DNA of 64,000 bases from contig CM018036.1 in the NCBI GenBank assembly GCA_008638375.1, forward strand, positions 16,634,651-16,698,650. Reading direction: 5' to 3'. Position 1 is the first letter of the stretch; the number at the start of each line of letters is the position of its first letter. Source of the DNA: Nyssa sinensis. Taxonomy: Eukaryota; Streptophyta; Magnoliopsida; Cornales; Nyssaceae. Under the pieces are notes generated by a model that saw nothing but the letters and a program-made list of their open reading frames with translations, did not search any database and was not told the DNA's origin. This document shows, in pieces, positions 35,893 to 48,759 of this stretch. The translations under genes were made by a program, and so were the position numbers.

Positions 35893-36226
35893 TTTGGACC
35901 AACACTCTTTTGGCCTATTTTTTCCTTTTTCCTTTTTACTTAGTCTGCTCTAAGTTTTCTTCAATAGAATATGTAATTTGTTTTTTTTATAAATTTCTCT
36001 TTTATTTCTAGCTAACGTTATTTCATGCTTACTAGTATTTGTCTTCTCAGTTAGTTTAAATTAATTTAATTTTTGTATCTCTCTATCGTAATTTGTGCCA
36101 TTTATTTACTTTTTAAGAAACATCGCCCGTTTATGCTTATCGTAGTACAATTATATACTAAAGATGTTAATATCTAATTAATTGATATTAATTCCTCATT
36201 AATTAGATCTGGGATGTTACAACGAG

Positions 36227-37073
36227 CTAATCTATCTACGTTTATATCCTTTATCCAAATCATTTTCTTTACTATCTCTCTTTTTCTGTTTTTTACATTT
36301 ATCCAAATTAGTTTTCAATTCTCACACAATTTAAAATTTGTATTCAATAGTTTTAAACTTTTTCATTTATCCAAATCATTTAACTCAAATTAATTTATCA
36401 TTTTTTAAATATTCACATGTCCAACAACTACGCAGTTGTCGTAGACTAATTCACTGAGTGATAAAAGTGTGATGGTCATGTGTGTGCGCCGTGTGCTAGC
36501 CGTAAGGGCATAGAGATTGCCATTGTATAGAGTAAGGCAACTAATCAAGTTTTGATCTTAATACTTTGTTTCATTATGCTTTAATATAATATAAGAACAT
36601 TGCCTTTCTTTGACATATTGTTTGATATCGTTCTAACTATTTGTTTCTTTTTTTAATTTTGGATCTTACAATTGATATCAGAACAATTTTGGATCTTACA
36701 ACAAATATTCAAATAATTTCATTGTAATCTATTATTCTAATAATTTGTTTCTTTTTTTAATCTTGGATCTTACAATTGATATCAGAACAATTTTGGATCC
36801 TACAGCAAATATCCAAAATAATTTCATTGTAATCTACTGTTCCAGCAATTTGTTTCTTTTTTTTTTTTTTTTTTAAATTTTGGATCTTACAATTGATATT
36901 AGAACAATTCTGGATCCTATAACAAACATCCAAAATAATTTCATTGTAATCTACTACTCTGTCTCTTGATTCAATTGTATTAATTTTTTTCCTACTTTTT
37001 CTTTCTTTAAATTTCTAAATAGAGCAAAAGATTTTACCATGATCGGGTGTTCAATTTTCAGCTATTCTGAAAA
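36227..37073. other. possible Ty1/copia LTR remnant with repeated primer site
   Basis: 36400-36660 reads like the 3' part of a copia LTR. Three tandem units follow at 36631-36960, each with TTACAATTGATATCAGAACA-like text. This resembles an LTR end (TTACA) plus a degraded initiator-Met tRNA primer-binding site (TTGGTATCAGAGC). No copia coding domain is nearby. Confidence 0.4.
36631..36960 (+). repeat. three tandem copies of a 103-106 bp unit
   Basis: Copies start near 36631, 36734 and 36840. Shared blocks are ATTTGTTTCTTTTTTTAA, TTGGATCTTACAATTGATAT and AATAATTTCATTGTAATCTA. Confidence 0.9.
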
Positions 37074-37078
37074 TATAT

Positions 37079-37892
37079 TGTAAGGATTCAGAAAATCATA
37101 AAGGGCAATCTGAAAAATTGCCAACATTGAATAAGGACAGATGAGTAATTAATCAATGAGGTGTCAGAATAATTATAAAATCGACTAATGAAGCATCAAT
37201 GTGACATTTTAAGGTTGAATTAGAATTTTGATGAATTATTCAGGACTAGTGTGAGTCACGAGACTACACAGTCATTTATAAGACGCAGATAAATATGAAA
37301 ATGCAAACGATTGAATTTGGAGAAACGGATAGCATATTTGGAATCATAACGTCGAAATTAGTTAGGGTGTCAATTTAGTGCGATTCTGAGACAGTTCATG
37401 TTCGGGGCACATGCGCATCCACATTTGGCCAATTGGCCACGTGGCACCTTGGGATAGGTGCAAAGCTTCCTCAAGAATCTTGGTGGATATTTCTAAACTT
37501 AGACACATGGCACCAATTGATTGGACAATAGAGAATCCAATGTAGAGATAAACTTGTGTGTGGGTGAGGTATACCATAGGGGGACAATTTATGACAAAAG
37601 ATGGGACAAGTCCCTACACAACCCATCACCTTTCCCCCTTTCTCTTCTGATTTTCCTCCTACCCTTCCACGCAACTCCCTCTCTCATTTCTTATTTCCTA
37701 TCTCTCCATCCCTCACACATACACACACACATACACAACCGAGTATGTGAATGTATAGGTGTGTGCATAAGAGTTCTCATGTATGTGTATGTATTCATGT
37801 GTGAAGCATGGATCAAAGGGGTGTGAAGCATGGATCAAAGGGCTGTGAAATAGCCATGGGGGAAGGGAGAAGAGAGTGTTGTGCGTGCATTT

Positions 37893-37939
<47 letters not shown>

Positions 37940-40900
37940 AAACAGTGTATATATTGGTGACTATGTGTGGTGGCGCATGTGTGGGATACACACAATGGAC
38001 CGAAACAAGAAGAAGATAAAAAAAGGAGAAGAAGAAGGAATCAGAGGACTGGGCTAGATTGGTCTTGCACAAGGCAACCATGGGAGAGCTCTTTAACTTT
38101 CTCTCTCTAGACCATGACGAATCAAGTAGGGATTTTCTAGACTCTCTTAAGCCATTTTCAGGTTCTCAAGTTTCTGCATGCATGTTTATGTGTGGTTTTT
38201 AATGTATGTATATATATATGTATATATGAGCACTGGTAAAGAGAGAAGAATTGAAGTGGGTCTTTTGTTTCTTGATGATTCAACCACTAAACTTTGCATA
38301 GACGGGTATGGATAGAAACCTAAGAGTGATTTGGGAAGGATTTGAGTTAGAAGGGAGAATGAATGACGAAGAACTGGTCGAAAGACCAGTTCGTCGGAAA
38401 GTAGGGAGAGAATTTTTGGTGAGATTTCACGAGTTTTGATACTCTAAATCCATCCCAAATTGAGTAGAATGAAAATATATGAAGATTGGAAAGAAAAAGG
38501 ATTAAAAATGGTATAGAAAAATAAAGATTGAAAAACTAGGGTTTCGTAGTTTTTCGACAACCTCAGCCGGAGATAGTGACCGGAGTGTCGCCGGTAACGG
38601 TCAACTCCGACGAGTTAACCGATCAATCGAGTTGACCCGGTCAACAGTCAACTTGGGTCGGATCACTGGGTCTGGTCAATGGGTTAGCCGGGTATTTGGG
38701 TCGGGCTCTGGGTTGCGCCAATGGCCATTAGGACTTAAGGGACTGTTTGGTAACTGCTTTAGGACTTGGGGCATTTGGCAACAAGCTATGGCTTGTCTGT
38801 TGTTTGGGGGACCAAATCAGAAATAAGGATAACCTTATTCCTAAATTTGGGGAATTAAATGGAATTCAGACTAATTGGCCACAAGGTTAAGAATTGGAAA
38901 TTGAAAAATTATAAAGGGGCTGAATTGATTTGATTAATTACAAACTAGTGAACATTTTTAAAAAAATTACAAAAAAGCCCACTTGTTTATAAAACTGAAA
39001 ATAAAGCCAATTAAAATACAAGAATAGGCATTCTTATGATTTATAGGCATTCCGGACTCAATGATGGAGTCGGTTTGGACATTCGGAAACCCGGAGTGGT
39101 CCCACATAAATATGTAAAATTATTAAAATGCCTCTGATGACAAATTGAGTAATTCAAAGGCAAATAAAAATTCGGAAAGGGCTAGTCCAATGTTTTTGGA
39201 TGCTCGAGATTCAAATGTAATGTTAAAATGAACGAATTGGGACCCGGTGATGGTCCCACCTAAATTAATAAAATGATAATTATACCTCTAGACATAGATT
39301 GAATAATTGAGTGTACAAGTAAGATCTGGAAAAGGCGCTTCCAATATTTTTTAATGCCCAAAATTTAAATACGATATCAAATTAATGAACCGAAGACATG
39401 AGGTGGGTCCCACATGAACATATAAAATTACCCTTATGGCCCTAGGCATGGAATAGATATCAAAAGGAATTAATAAAATGCAAGGTGAGCGTCTTTATAA
39501 TTTTTAGACCTTCTAGATCCGATTCCAAGGTTAGTATTGTCAGACAGGGTCTCGGTAGATGTAAAACTTGTCCGATAAAATTACGAAAATACCCTTATTA
39601 GTTTAAAATGGCATTCAAATGACTTAGAAAACTTTACGATGAGACCTCCTTAGGGTTTTTTAGGCACGGTAACATATTTTTATATCTGTTTGGGACAACG
39701 AACACTCGGTGTGTAGGCTAATGCATAATTAACTTAAGAAAACTTGAAGAATCATTACGGAACCTTAGTGTTAAGAGTCGGGGTAGTCCCGAAAACTGAA
39801 CCTGTAGTGTGCGAGTTATCTAATACATGTTGTCATAGACACAAGTAGTGTCTCCTTATAGTCGGGTGGCAACTAGGACTAGGATCTGATTTTGATTGGT
39901 TGGTATTGTATGCTTGTCATTAATTCTCATGATATGACTATTATTATTTTGATATTTGATCATTGTCGATCCTTTATGTCATGATTGTTATTATCATTAT
40001 GATGTTTTACGATTCGTTATACTTATGCCTCGTATACATGTATGGACACTTTATGGATTAAGTGATTTCTGTATATTGAGATGTCATGTAGTGCATTGTA
40101 TGACTGTTGATGTGAATGTGGTGTGAGCTTGTGTGGTCACCATATATTTTGAGATGGTCGTGGGATAGATAGAAATGAAATAGTTGAAGACCTGAGAAAT
40201 GGGAAGTTATGAATGGGCTAGTGTAAGTTAAGAAAAGGGGAAGTTATAAATGAGATAGATCTAAGTTGAGAAAGGAACAGATATAGATGTTACCGGGGTT
40301 TCTGGATTGTGTCTTCATTCGGTTTCAAACCGTAACCCTACGCGGGTGGTCATATGTCTCCATTGAGTTAGTAGCCCGAGAAGCACTCAGGCTTTACCGG
40401 GAGCCATTAAGTAGTCTTGAAGGATTGTGAAAGAAGTAGAGAGAAGTATAGGCCTAGTTGAGGTCCAACTTATTGTGTTGTGAATTGTGTTTGTTATAGA
40501 CATGGATTATGTAATGATTACACTTGTTGCCTAATCATACTATTGACTTGTATCGAATATATTGTTATTGAATATCATTGTTCTGACTGAATTGAACAGG
40601 AAATGGAGGCTCTTCGTGAGGTTTGTATATGTTGATATACTTGAATGCCTTGTCATTGTACCACGTGGAGTGGTATCTTATTCTCTTGACTGTTATGTCT
40701 ATACCTGTGATCTGATTGATGATATTGTTGTATGTTAGAATTGCATATTGGGCATTAGGAAATGTACTTATGAGACTTGCATTAGTTTTTGCATGTTGTA
40801 TGCTTGTATGTTTTGAAAAACCCTACTAAACGTTATAGCTCACCCCTACTGTTTATGGGAATGACAGGCACTGGACTTGTAGAGAACAACTGCTGGAGCA

Positions 40901-41300
40901 ATACAAGATGAATAGAGACTTAAGTAGTATTGGTTTCAGAAAGTTGTATTCATTCATTGTATAATGTAAAGGGTGCATGTACCCTCTTGACATAACATAT
41001 ATGTTGTATATTGATCATTAGAGTCAGCTTTGAACTTCACCTTATTATACACTATTGATAAATATTTCCAATTCAGTTGCACTTTATTATGATCTATTTC
41101 ATTAAATTCCGTTACGGAACTTGAACAAGTATAAGCATGTCAACAAACCAAATTAAATTAAGAGAAAATGATTTGAAGAAAATAAATTAATAAAAAATAG
41201 ACTGTATTTTAATCATTTGGCTAGGATGATATCAACCTATCTTATAGTTCGGGCTCCTGATGACCCCTCAATCGGGTCCATCTGGGATCGAGGAGTTACA
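37079..41300 (+). mobile_element. LTR-E: solo LTR of a sister subfamily
   Basis: 4222 bp, starting TGTAAGGATTCAG and ending GATCGAGGAGTTACA. It is flanked by a perfect 5-bp target duplication TATAT (37074-37078, 41301-41305). The body is strongly similar to the LTR at 3400-6242 and more distantly to the nested LTRs. It has purine-rich DNA with an (AG)21 tract, a CCGGAG/GTCGCCGG stretch (38570-38600), GCATTCCGGACTCAATGATG, and degenerate units with AAAATTA---AAATGCC spaced about 150 bp (39110, 39270, 39425, 39577). No coding domain. Confidence 0.85.
37894..37935. repeat. (AG)21 microsatellite
   Basis: An uninterrupted AG run of 42 bases inside LTR-E. Confidence 0.95.
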
Positions 41301-41305
41301 TATAT

Positions 41306-44300
41306 TATAATAAAAATATTTTATAAATTTAAAATTTTTACAATTAATTGGTCATATTTTATTATTTAACTAGCTAGTTTTTTTTTTTTTTTTTTGAACG
41401 GTTAATTCTTTATTAGTATTTATTATTGTCTCTCTCTTGCAGGTTCTATCGGTCTTTCTCTATTGGAGGACACGTCTCTTCCTTCGTTATCTTTTATTTG
41501 TATCTCTATCTCAATATTCAAATCTGGCACTTTAAATATGGCGTTGACTTGGATTTGTGGTTGATCATGAGATTGGGTGTGGTTGTTGATTAATTATTAT
41601 TATATATAGACATATACATATATACACACGGTTATGCCTATTTTTTAGATCTATGCACATTACACATCAATATTGCATGTATCTGTGTAAAAGTATATCT
41701 ATATATATGTATAGCCTTTTATTCTATCATATTAGGTTGTGAGGTCATTTTTAAAGAATTAAAATTAAATTTCTTCATTAAGAGAAAAACATCTATTAAA
41801 AAAAGAAAAGTATAATTTTGATCTTGGATTGTAGCGTTCTCTCTCTGATCTCACATCACATAATTTAATTCTACTGTTGGAAGAGATCTTCGATGTAGTG
41901 GTTGTGGCCACAACTCGTTCCTCTCAGCCGCCTCCCACTATTTCTACTCTTTTTTCAATTCTTTTTCAAGAATATGTTTTTATTTTCGATAAAGACTCTC
42001 TCAAGTTTTCAACTCTTCTTTTTATTCGGCTTCACAGAAAGGTAGAGACGGGAGGCCAATTGCACCCAAAGTGTCACCCCCTGCTGAATGTGATTGAGTA
42101 ATGCAAGAAGGACGTCGAGACCCAAAGCCAATAATCAACAGTGGGCAACAATGATTCAAAACCCACCATTTATTTTCCTTCCAAGAATTCAATTCCTTTC
42201 GTGAATTGGCTTGATTGTTTCAATTTGTTTTTCATTGATTCGTGATTTTACTTGATTTGTGGTTTTACAAATTATTGAAGTTCTTCATTTTTTAATATTT
42301 GTAACACCCAGACATAATACAGGTCAGTTAGATTAGTGAGTGTGCTCTTTTAATTTACTATAATTCTACTAAATGTATGTTTAATGATTTGAAGAGTTTT
42401 TCAATTTTATTAGAATCCTACAAAATGTATGTCTAATGATTTGAAGAGTTTTCTAGCTTGGGTAGTAGATTTTGTACCATATATTTATTAAATATATTAA
42501 TACATTTTTTGAATTTTCATCGTTGATGTTGATTTCATAACGTTCTTAGGGTGGCTTCTACAAAGAGACACTAATGTTATATTTCTTGTCACCATCAATA
42601 TTTTACGAATCACTAATGAGTAGTGCTAAGGTTAGTCACGGTTTATCAATATTTATCACGTGATTGGTACGTTCAAGTCACGTTCCAACATCACGTGTGT
42701 GAGTTAACTATATGCACTAATTACATAACGAGTTTGACTACTCACAAATGACTTTCTCATCACTAATATATTATGAAGTCTATTTTATAATTAGGGCACT
42801 ACGTAATAATTCACATGTAGGATGTAAATAAATAAAATTATATATTGATATAAATATTTTATTAAAAGTAATAGAGTACATCATTTTCTTAGGCCAATTT
42901 AATACTATGTTGCTTTAAGTAGCCTTTTCATCCAGTAAGTGATAACTAAGGTCTGAATTTTGAATTAAAGCTATCATATGATCTCCATCAATCAATCTCT
43001 AGCAATCATTTTTCTAGTAATTATCATGCCATTCTTAATTAGGAAGGGTCATGAAACTCTTATTTTTCTTTTCATGGTAAAATATTATTTACCTACACAT
43101 AGTAGCAATTTTATGTATATAATAATAATATTTATATATATATATATATATATATATTTTAATACTCATGCATAGCACAAATCATTAATGCACTTAGTAC
43201 TCACCCAAGTAGTAAAACATAAGATACCAGCTTTTATGTTATAATTTCACAGAAGTGTAGATGTAACTATTAGTTTACATTAGATTCCATGAATTTTATG
43301 TAACAATTTTGTCCAAGTGCAAATGTAATTGTTAGTTTACATTAGATACAATGGATCTGTAGTTTTGTATCGAGAATAAATAAAAATATTAATACAAAAT
43401 TATAATTATATTTTGGTAATAACCTGTGCTATGCACTACAGGTCACATATATTTTGAAGGACAATGTTAGATTCCAAATCAAATAAGAGGAATCTCTTCT
43501 TATTCATATACATATTATAATTTTAATGTGTTATGTATGTAATCACATATATATTATGTGATTATTTAGTTATAACTAAAAAATAAAAAATTAATAAAAT
43601 TAAAAATTACATCCGCATTATATATGTGACAGGTTGTGATTAAGACACGTACTCTGATAAGAACCAACTTAGTTTTATGTTAAATAATTAATAATTCTAT
43701 TACCTAATAACTAAAACTTTTTTCAGAAAAATTCATTGTCATATTAATTATTAGAGAGAAAAATAGTTCTATATTTATATATTCTATTTATGACATGTCT
43801 TAAAAATTATATATATTTTTTTGTAAGGTAAATTTATTCAAACCTAATGAGCGGGGAAACCCCAAAATAACATAAACGAAAATTATATTTATTAATTCAA
43901 CATATTTGAAGTAAAAAATATTATAAGTGGAAAAAATTATACATTAAGGAAATACAATTCTTTACTTGAAAAGGACATTAAAAGTTTTTTATGTCTTAAG
44001 TTGAGTATTATATGCATTTATTTTTTGAAAAACTAAAATGTCATTAAAAAGTTGGATATAAAATCTTATTTTTTACCGAAAATTATTTACATGTAATAAA
44101 CACTTATTGATTAATAAAAATATAAAAACTTATTAAATATTAATTTTTCAACCTTATATGTTATTAATTATAAAAAGGTTGATGATAGAGCACTATTATT
44201 TTACTGACTTTGCTAGACCCAAGACACCTCTTTATGTATTAAAAATTAGTTTCAATTAATAGATACAAAATTCATTTATAATCCATGAAATGTATATATT

Positions 44301-45687
44301 GATTTTTAAATTATAGAAAGTTAATTGAAAACAAGTGAAAATACAGGGTACTTATGTGATTTTCTTTTAAAAATTTACATAAAGGAGGAAATTAAAGTAG
44401 TAGAAGTAACACCAAACATGATTTAAAACCAAATAAACTTGAAAAGAAGTGAGTGCATCAAATTTCAATTTCAAATAAACATGAAGAAGTGGAACAGAGT
44501 TATTCCTATTTAGTGAATGAAATGGAATAGATGATAGTGATGGTTGAAGTGAAATTCCTTGAATTATATCATTTGAGAAACAACAACCCAGCGGGACCAT
44601 TTAAAGGCTAAGATGACAGTTAATTATAATTTATAATTGAACTCTGTATCAATTATTGAGTCAGGGCTCGGGTTTTTAAAGTCTTAATCTAACTCCAATC
44701 TTAATTTAAATTGAGTTTGAATTTTTTTTTTTTTTTGTCTAGATCTATCTAAAAGAGTAAAAAAATAAAGTCTAAATATGAAAAATAAAATAAAATTTAA
44801 TTCAAATTGACCCGTCCAAATTACATCGATACATTTTAATATGTTACATAGTAAAATTATAATATAAATAGAGGAGATAAACAGTCCAGGCCCTACCAAT
44901 GAACTGTTGACAATTTGTCAAAGTATATCAAAATACATTCATTATTGTGTTGAGTGGGGGGTCCATCAGTGGTTAATAAAGGGACAGCCAAATCAATCAA
45001 TTCAATTTTTATTCATCTTAATCTTATTATTTCTCTAATTTTGTGACACGTGGAACCAAGAATTCTATAACATGCATGGCCTTGAGAACACCAAGCAGGA
45101 TTGAAAAATAAAAACCAAGTCTCTTCACTCTCTTGTTTGTTATAGCCGGTACAATCTGAAAATCTGCACTAATATAATTTTGCTCCTTCAGGTCAGTAGA
45201 GGGTCATTTACAGAGCTACACCATTATCCAAGCATTATTACTATTCGATGCTAAGTGCCATAAATTTCAGATCTGGGCAAGTATTTGGGGGTGTCCTTAA
45301 ATATATATATTCAATGTGTATGTAGTAAGGAGACTGAGAAGGAAGTATTAGAAAGAGTCAAAGCTAAAGAGATCGTCGGGCTAGAAGGATGAATCCCTCC
45401 CTCTCACACTATGTGATTGCCCATAATTTGTAGCAAGCATTTGGAGATTTGGATAAAAACACGTGCCTCGTCTTCTTCGATGTTAATTAGGAGAATTCTT
45501 AGTAAATCAGCCAGCTTAGTGGAAATGTGTTGCTTAGAATAATTGGTGTAAAACCAATTAATGTGTCGACTTGCTTGGAAGATGCATGAAGAAACTCAAC
45601 GTTCGGGCAAATCAGCATGTGATATTTTAAAAGATAAATCACATATTTAAAATGAATATGCATGAGTATAGAAAAGACTCATGCATT
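41306..45687. other. AT-rich intergenic DNA
   Basis: No gene supported. It holds a T19 run near 41380, a 52-bp tandem duplication (42371-42460), a 60-65 bp duplication (about 43230-43350), two CACGTG cores including the perfect ATCACGTGAT (about 42656), an (AT)n tract (43134-43158) and a hairpin ACCTGTGC-TATG-CACTACAGGT at 43422-43443. The stretch 43640-43770 resembles the AT-rich repeat of 7820-8290 in reverse. 44650-44850 has GGGCTCGGG/TTGACCCGTCC wording, probably an old hAT fragment. Confidence 0.5.
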
Positions 45688-45695
45688 CTTACTAC

Positions 45696-46850
45696 CAGGG
45701 ACGGCTCAACACATTCAGAGGCCTAAAGCAAAATTGTAAAATAATGTTTTTTTTTTATTTATTAAAATTTTATAAATTTTTTATTTAAAATTTATTTTTC
45801 TAACTTTTTGATATGCAAAATTACTAATTGAATAACCAGATTCATATTTTCGAGTTAGCATTTAAATTCTTTTGATATTCAAAAAATTAAAATGTATTTA
45901 TAACAATTATTTTATATATTTTTAATAGCTAATACAAAATTAATAATCAAAGATTCAATGAGCTAATTATAGTAAACAAAATAGAGGCAATCTAATTATA
46001 TATGTCTTAAAAGATAATATAAATTTTAAATTAAAAAATTCTAATTTAGAACAATAAAACTTGATTATGAAGTAATTTAATTTTCAGATTCAGCAAACAT
46101 AAAAGAAGCTAATCAAAATTTTCAATATTTCACGGCTCACACTCAGCAACTCATCAACTCCAAATGGTTTCACTTGCAAAACGTTAAAGTCCAATATAAT
46201 AAACAAAACAGATGCAAAATGCCAAAACATAAAAGGAAGAGTTTGTCAATTTGGCTTATGCCAAAGACCAAAATCAGTAAGATCCAAAGCCAATAAAATA
46301 AAGCAGCGGCGGCGTGGCTGGGCAAAAAAAAAAAGAGAGAAAAGAAGGATTATAAAATAAAGAGGAAAGGACGGCCGTCGGCTGAAGCAAACAAGGGAAG
46401 AGAAGCGGTTGGTGCGGAGAGCAGGAAAAGAAAAGAGAAAAAAAGAAAAGAGGCGGCTGGGCGCTAAACAGAAAAAGGAGGAAACGAAAAAAGAAAAGAA
46501 GAAAAAAGTGAAGCTCTGGAGCAGTTACCAAAATGCCAGGTCGCAGAGTATTTTTCAAAAAATATAGCAGGTTGTTAGGTTACAGAGTTCTTTTTAGACT
46601 TAAAGAGAGAATTTTATAAATAAAAAATAAGAACGTGAATTATTGAAAAAAAAACAAAATGAGATAAATGAGAAGATAATAAATATTATTACAAAGTAGT
46701 TATTAGGTGATAGTTGTATAATAAAAGAGAGAAATTAAGAAGACGAAAAAATTTATTTATTTTATTATAATAAATATATATTTTTAAATATAAAAAAATT
46801 ATGAGACCTAACAAATTGGAGGGCCTGGCCTTACCCATCAGCCGGCCCTG
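45696..46850. mobile_element. non-autonomous hAT element, 1155 bp
   Basis: The terminal inverted repeats are CAGGGACGGCTC and CAGGGCCGGCTG (reverse complement of the right end), 10 of 12 identical. They are flanked by a perfect 8-bp target duplication CTTACTAC (45688-45695, 46851-46858). The outer parts are AT-rich. The interior (46300-46520) is an abruptly GC- and purine-rich block with GGCGGCGTGGCTGGGC, unlike its surroundings. An apparent 94-aa minus-strand frame over it is low-complexity and not supported as a gene. Confidence 0.85.
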
Positions 46851-46858
46851 CTTACTAC

Positions 46859-48098
46859 TGAACTTTTTTTTGAAAATGAAAGTATAACTATGGCGAGAGG
46901 AATCACGTTACTGTGAAAACCCTCCAAGTTATATTAGGTATGATTTATATATTGATTTAGTCAGGGACCAAATTTCTTAGGCGAACCCTTGGTAGTTTTG
47001 GGCCTAGGCCTGCCTTTGAACCAGCGATACACACACACGCACTAGGTTGACCCGTGCTATGTACGGGTGTTATAAATACAAACATATAATTAAAATAAAA
47101 TATTTATAATTTAAACTAAATTGAAGTTTTTGCACAATTAAATTTTTTTTTTTTTGGATATACTACAAACTTATTTATCAAAGCACAAAAAGTAAAATTT
47201 AAAATAAAATATTTATAATTTAAACTAAAAAAAAAATGAATTGGCACTATATGGGCATTTTGTACCAAAAATTCTTTCATATCCGTGAGTGGCAATCTTA
47301 GCTACATATTTAATTCAATATATATAAAGGCATGCTTCTGTAGTCCGTTGCATCCTTTCTCAAAGTGAAATTTAAGCTTATTTGTGGGGGTATTTCAATT
47401 CAAACCTTATAAGTATAATTAGGAACTTCCTTATTGGGCATACAGTCAAAAGAACTCTCGATCTATCTCTTCCTGTGCCTACATCCACAGAGAAGAATAC
47501 TCGAGACTCTTTTTTATTATTATTTTTTACAGTACAGATATAAAATAATCATAGGGTTACTTGTTATATAGAAAGAGAATGGGAAGAGAAGAATGGAAAG
47601 AGGGAGAGATTATAGTAAAGTCAACCAACTAAAAAAAGGAAGGAGAAGAAAAGGGAAAAAGGGATAGATTATAATAAGTCAACTAATTAAAAAAGAAAAA
47701 AAATGAAAAAGAAAGAAAATAAAAAAGGAGAATGTGCATGATTTCTAATAGATCTCAAGAAAAACTCTAGCAACTATTACTTCAAAATATTGCAAGTAAA
47801 TCTAGATACACTGAATATCAAAAATACTGAAAGAGTTGAACATTGGACGAATTTTAAACTGAAAGAAACCACAATAGGAACTCAGAGAGATTTAGCAGAA
47901 CTTTATCTCTGAGTGCAGCCAATTTCTTCAGCTGAAATAAACCACAATAGGAACCGAGTAGAGCTTCATCTACGTAAACCAAAGAAAATCCTTTGTGGAT
48001 ATGGATAGATGATGGAGGGCTATAATTGAATTTGTTAGGGAGGAATTGGATTGGTTGTGCTTGTTAAAGGGAGAAACCATGTTGTCGAGAATGGGATG
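46859..48098. other. intergenic DNA with a hairpin-bearing repeat start
   Basis: No gene. 47041-47068 carries ACTAGGTTG followed by the hairpin ACCCGTGC-TAT-GTACGGGT, preceded by a CA tract; a related arrangement is at 59119-59669. The rest is purine-rich and AT-rich. GGAACTCAGAGAGATTTAGC-like and GGAACCGAGTAGAGCTTCAT-like phrases around 47880 and 47950 suggest a local duplication. Confidence 0.45.
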
Positions 48099-48106
48099 GA
48101 GGCGTT

Positions 48107-48759
48107 TAGAGGTGTAACTGGGTTGGCATGGGAAGGGTCTAGCCACATTAAAAAGTGGCACGACATGACACAATTTGGTAGGCTGTGCCAAGCCGACCAT
48201 CTCAAGCTCGTAGCCTAGGCACAACACACGACAGGATTGAAGGCACGACTCAAGCATGGGCACAGCGACCCGTAGGCACGGCCCATTAGGACTGGTTTAT
48301 TTTATACTTTATTGTATTTTTTTTATTATTATCATTATGTAAAAATATTCAAGCAAAAAATTATAACAATTTTGCAAAAAAATATAAATTTAAATAATAT
48401 ATTATAATAACAAAGTAAAAAATGAAAAAGTTAAACAAAATATTATAATTACAAATAACAAAATAAAAAATAATGATATTATATATTTAGACCAATAAAA
48501 AATAATATTTAAAAAATCATGGTCCATATGAGCCATAAAAAAAAATAGTGAAAAAAGAAGGGGAAAAAAGTGGTGGGCCCGTCGGCCGGCACGGTATGGG
48601 CACAACATAACATGGACCATGCCAACGGCCGTGCTAGGCCTATGTTTTTCTCAATGGACACGACACAAGCATGAGTACAACACGATTGGTGGCACAGGTT
48701 GGCATGACACGATACGAAACAACACAGCACGAATGGACCCGACCCATTTGACACCTCTA
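48107..48759. mobile_element. non-autonomous hAT element, 653 bp
   Basis: The left end TAGAGGTGTAACTGGGTTGG and the reverse complement of the right end (TAGAGGTGTCAAATGGGTCG) form a clear terminal inverted repeat. They are flanked by GAGGCGTT (48099-48106) and GAGGCATT (48760-48767), an 8-bp duplication with one mismatch. Both subterminal regions are rich in GGCACGACA/TGACACGA motifs. No transposase is encoded. Confidence 0.85.

Larger units (their letters stand above)
21209..36221 (-). mobile_element. LTR-1: outermost solo LTR, minus, interrupted
   Basis: The plus strand starts TGTCACGACCCGAAAC and ends GGGATGTTACA; read on the minus strand this is TGTAACATCCC ... GGGTCGTGACA. It is flanked by a perfect 5-bp target duplication ACGAG (21204-21208, 36222-36226). 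Two solo LTRs interrupt it (22019-25414 and 27319-35264, each plus one target copy); without them it is about 3.66 kb. The own pieces are 21209-22018, 25420-27318 and 35270-36221. No internal retrotransposon domain is present, so it is a solo LTR of a long-LTR gypsy-type family. It is the oldest layer. Confidence 0.85.

Noticed and set aside
46274..46558. 94-residue minus-strand open frame rich in Phe, Leu and Ser
   Set aside because: It is the translation of a purine-rich low-complexity block inside a hAT element.
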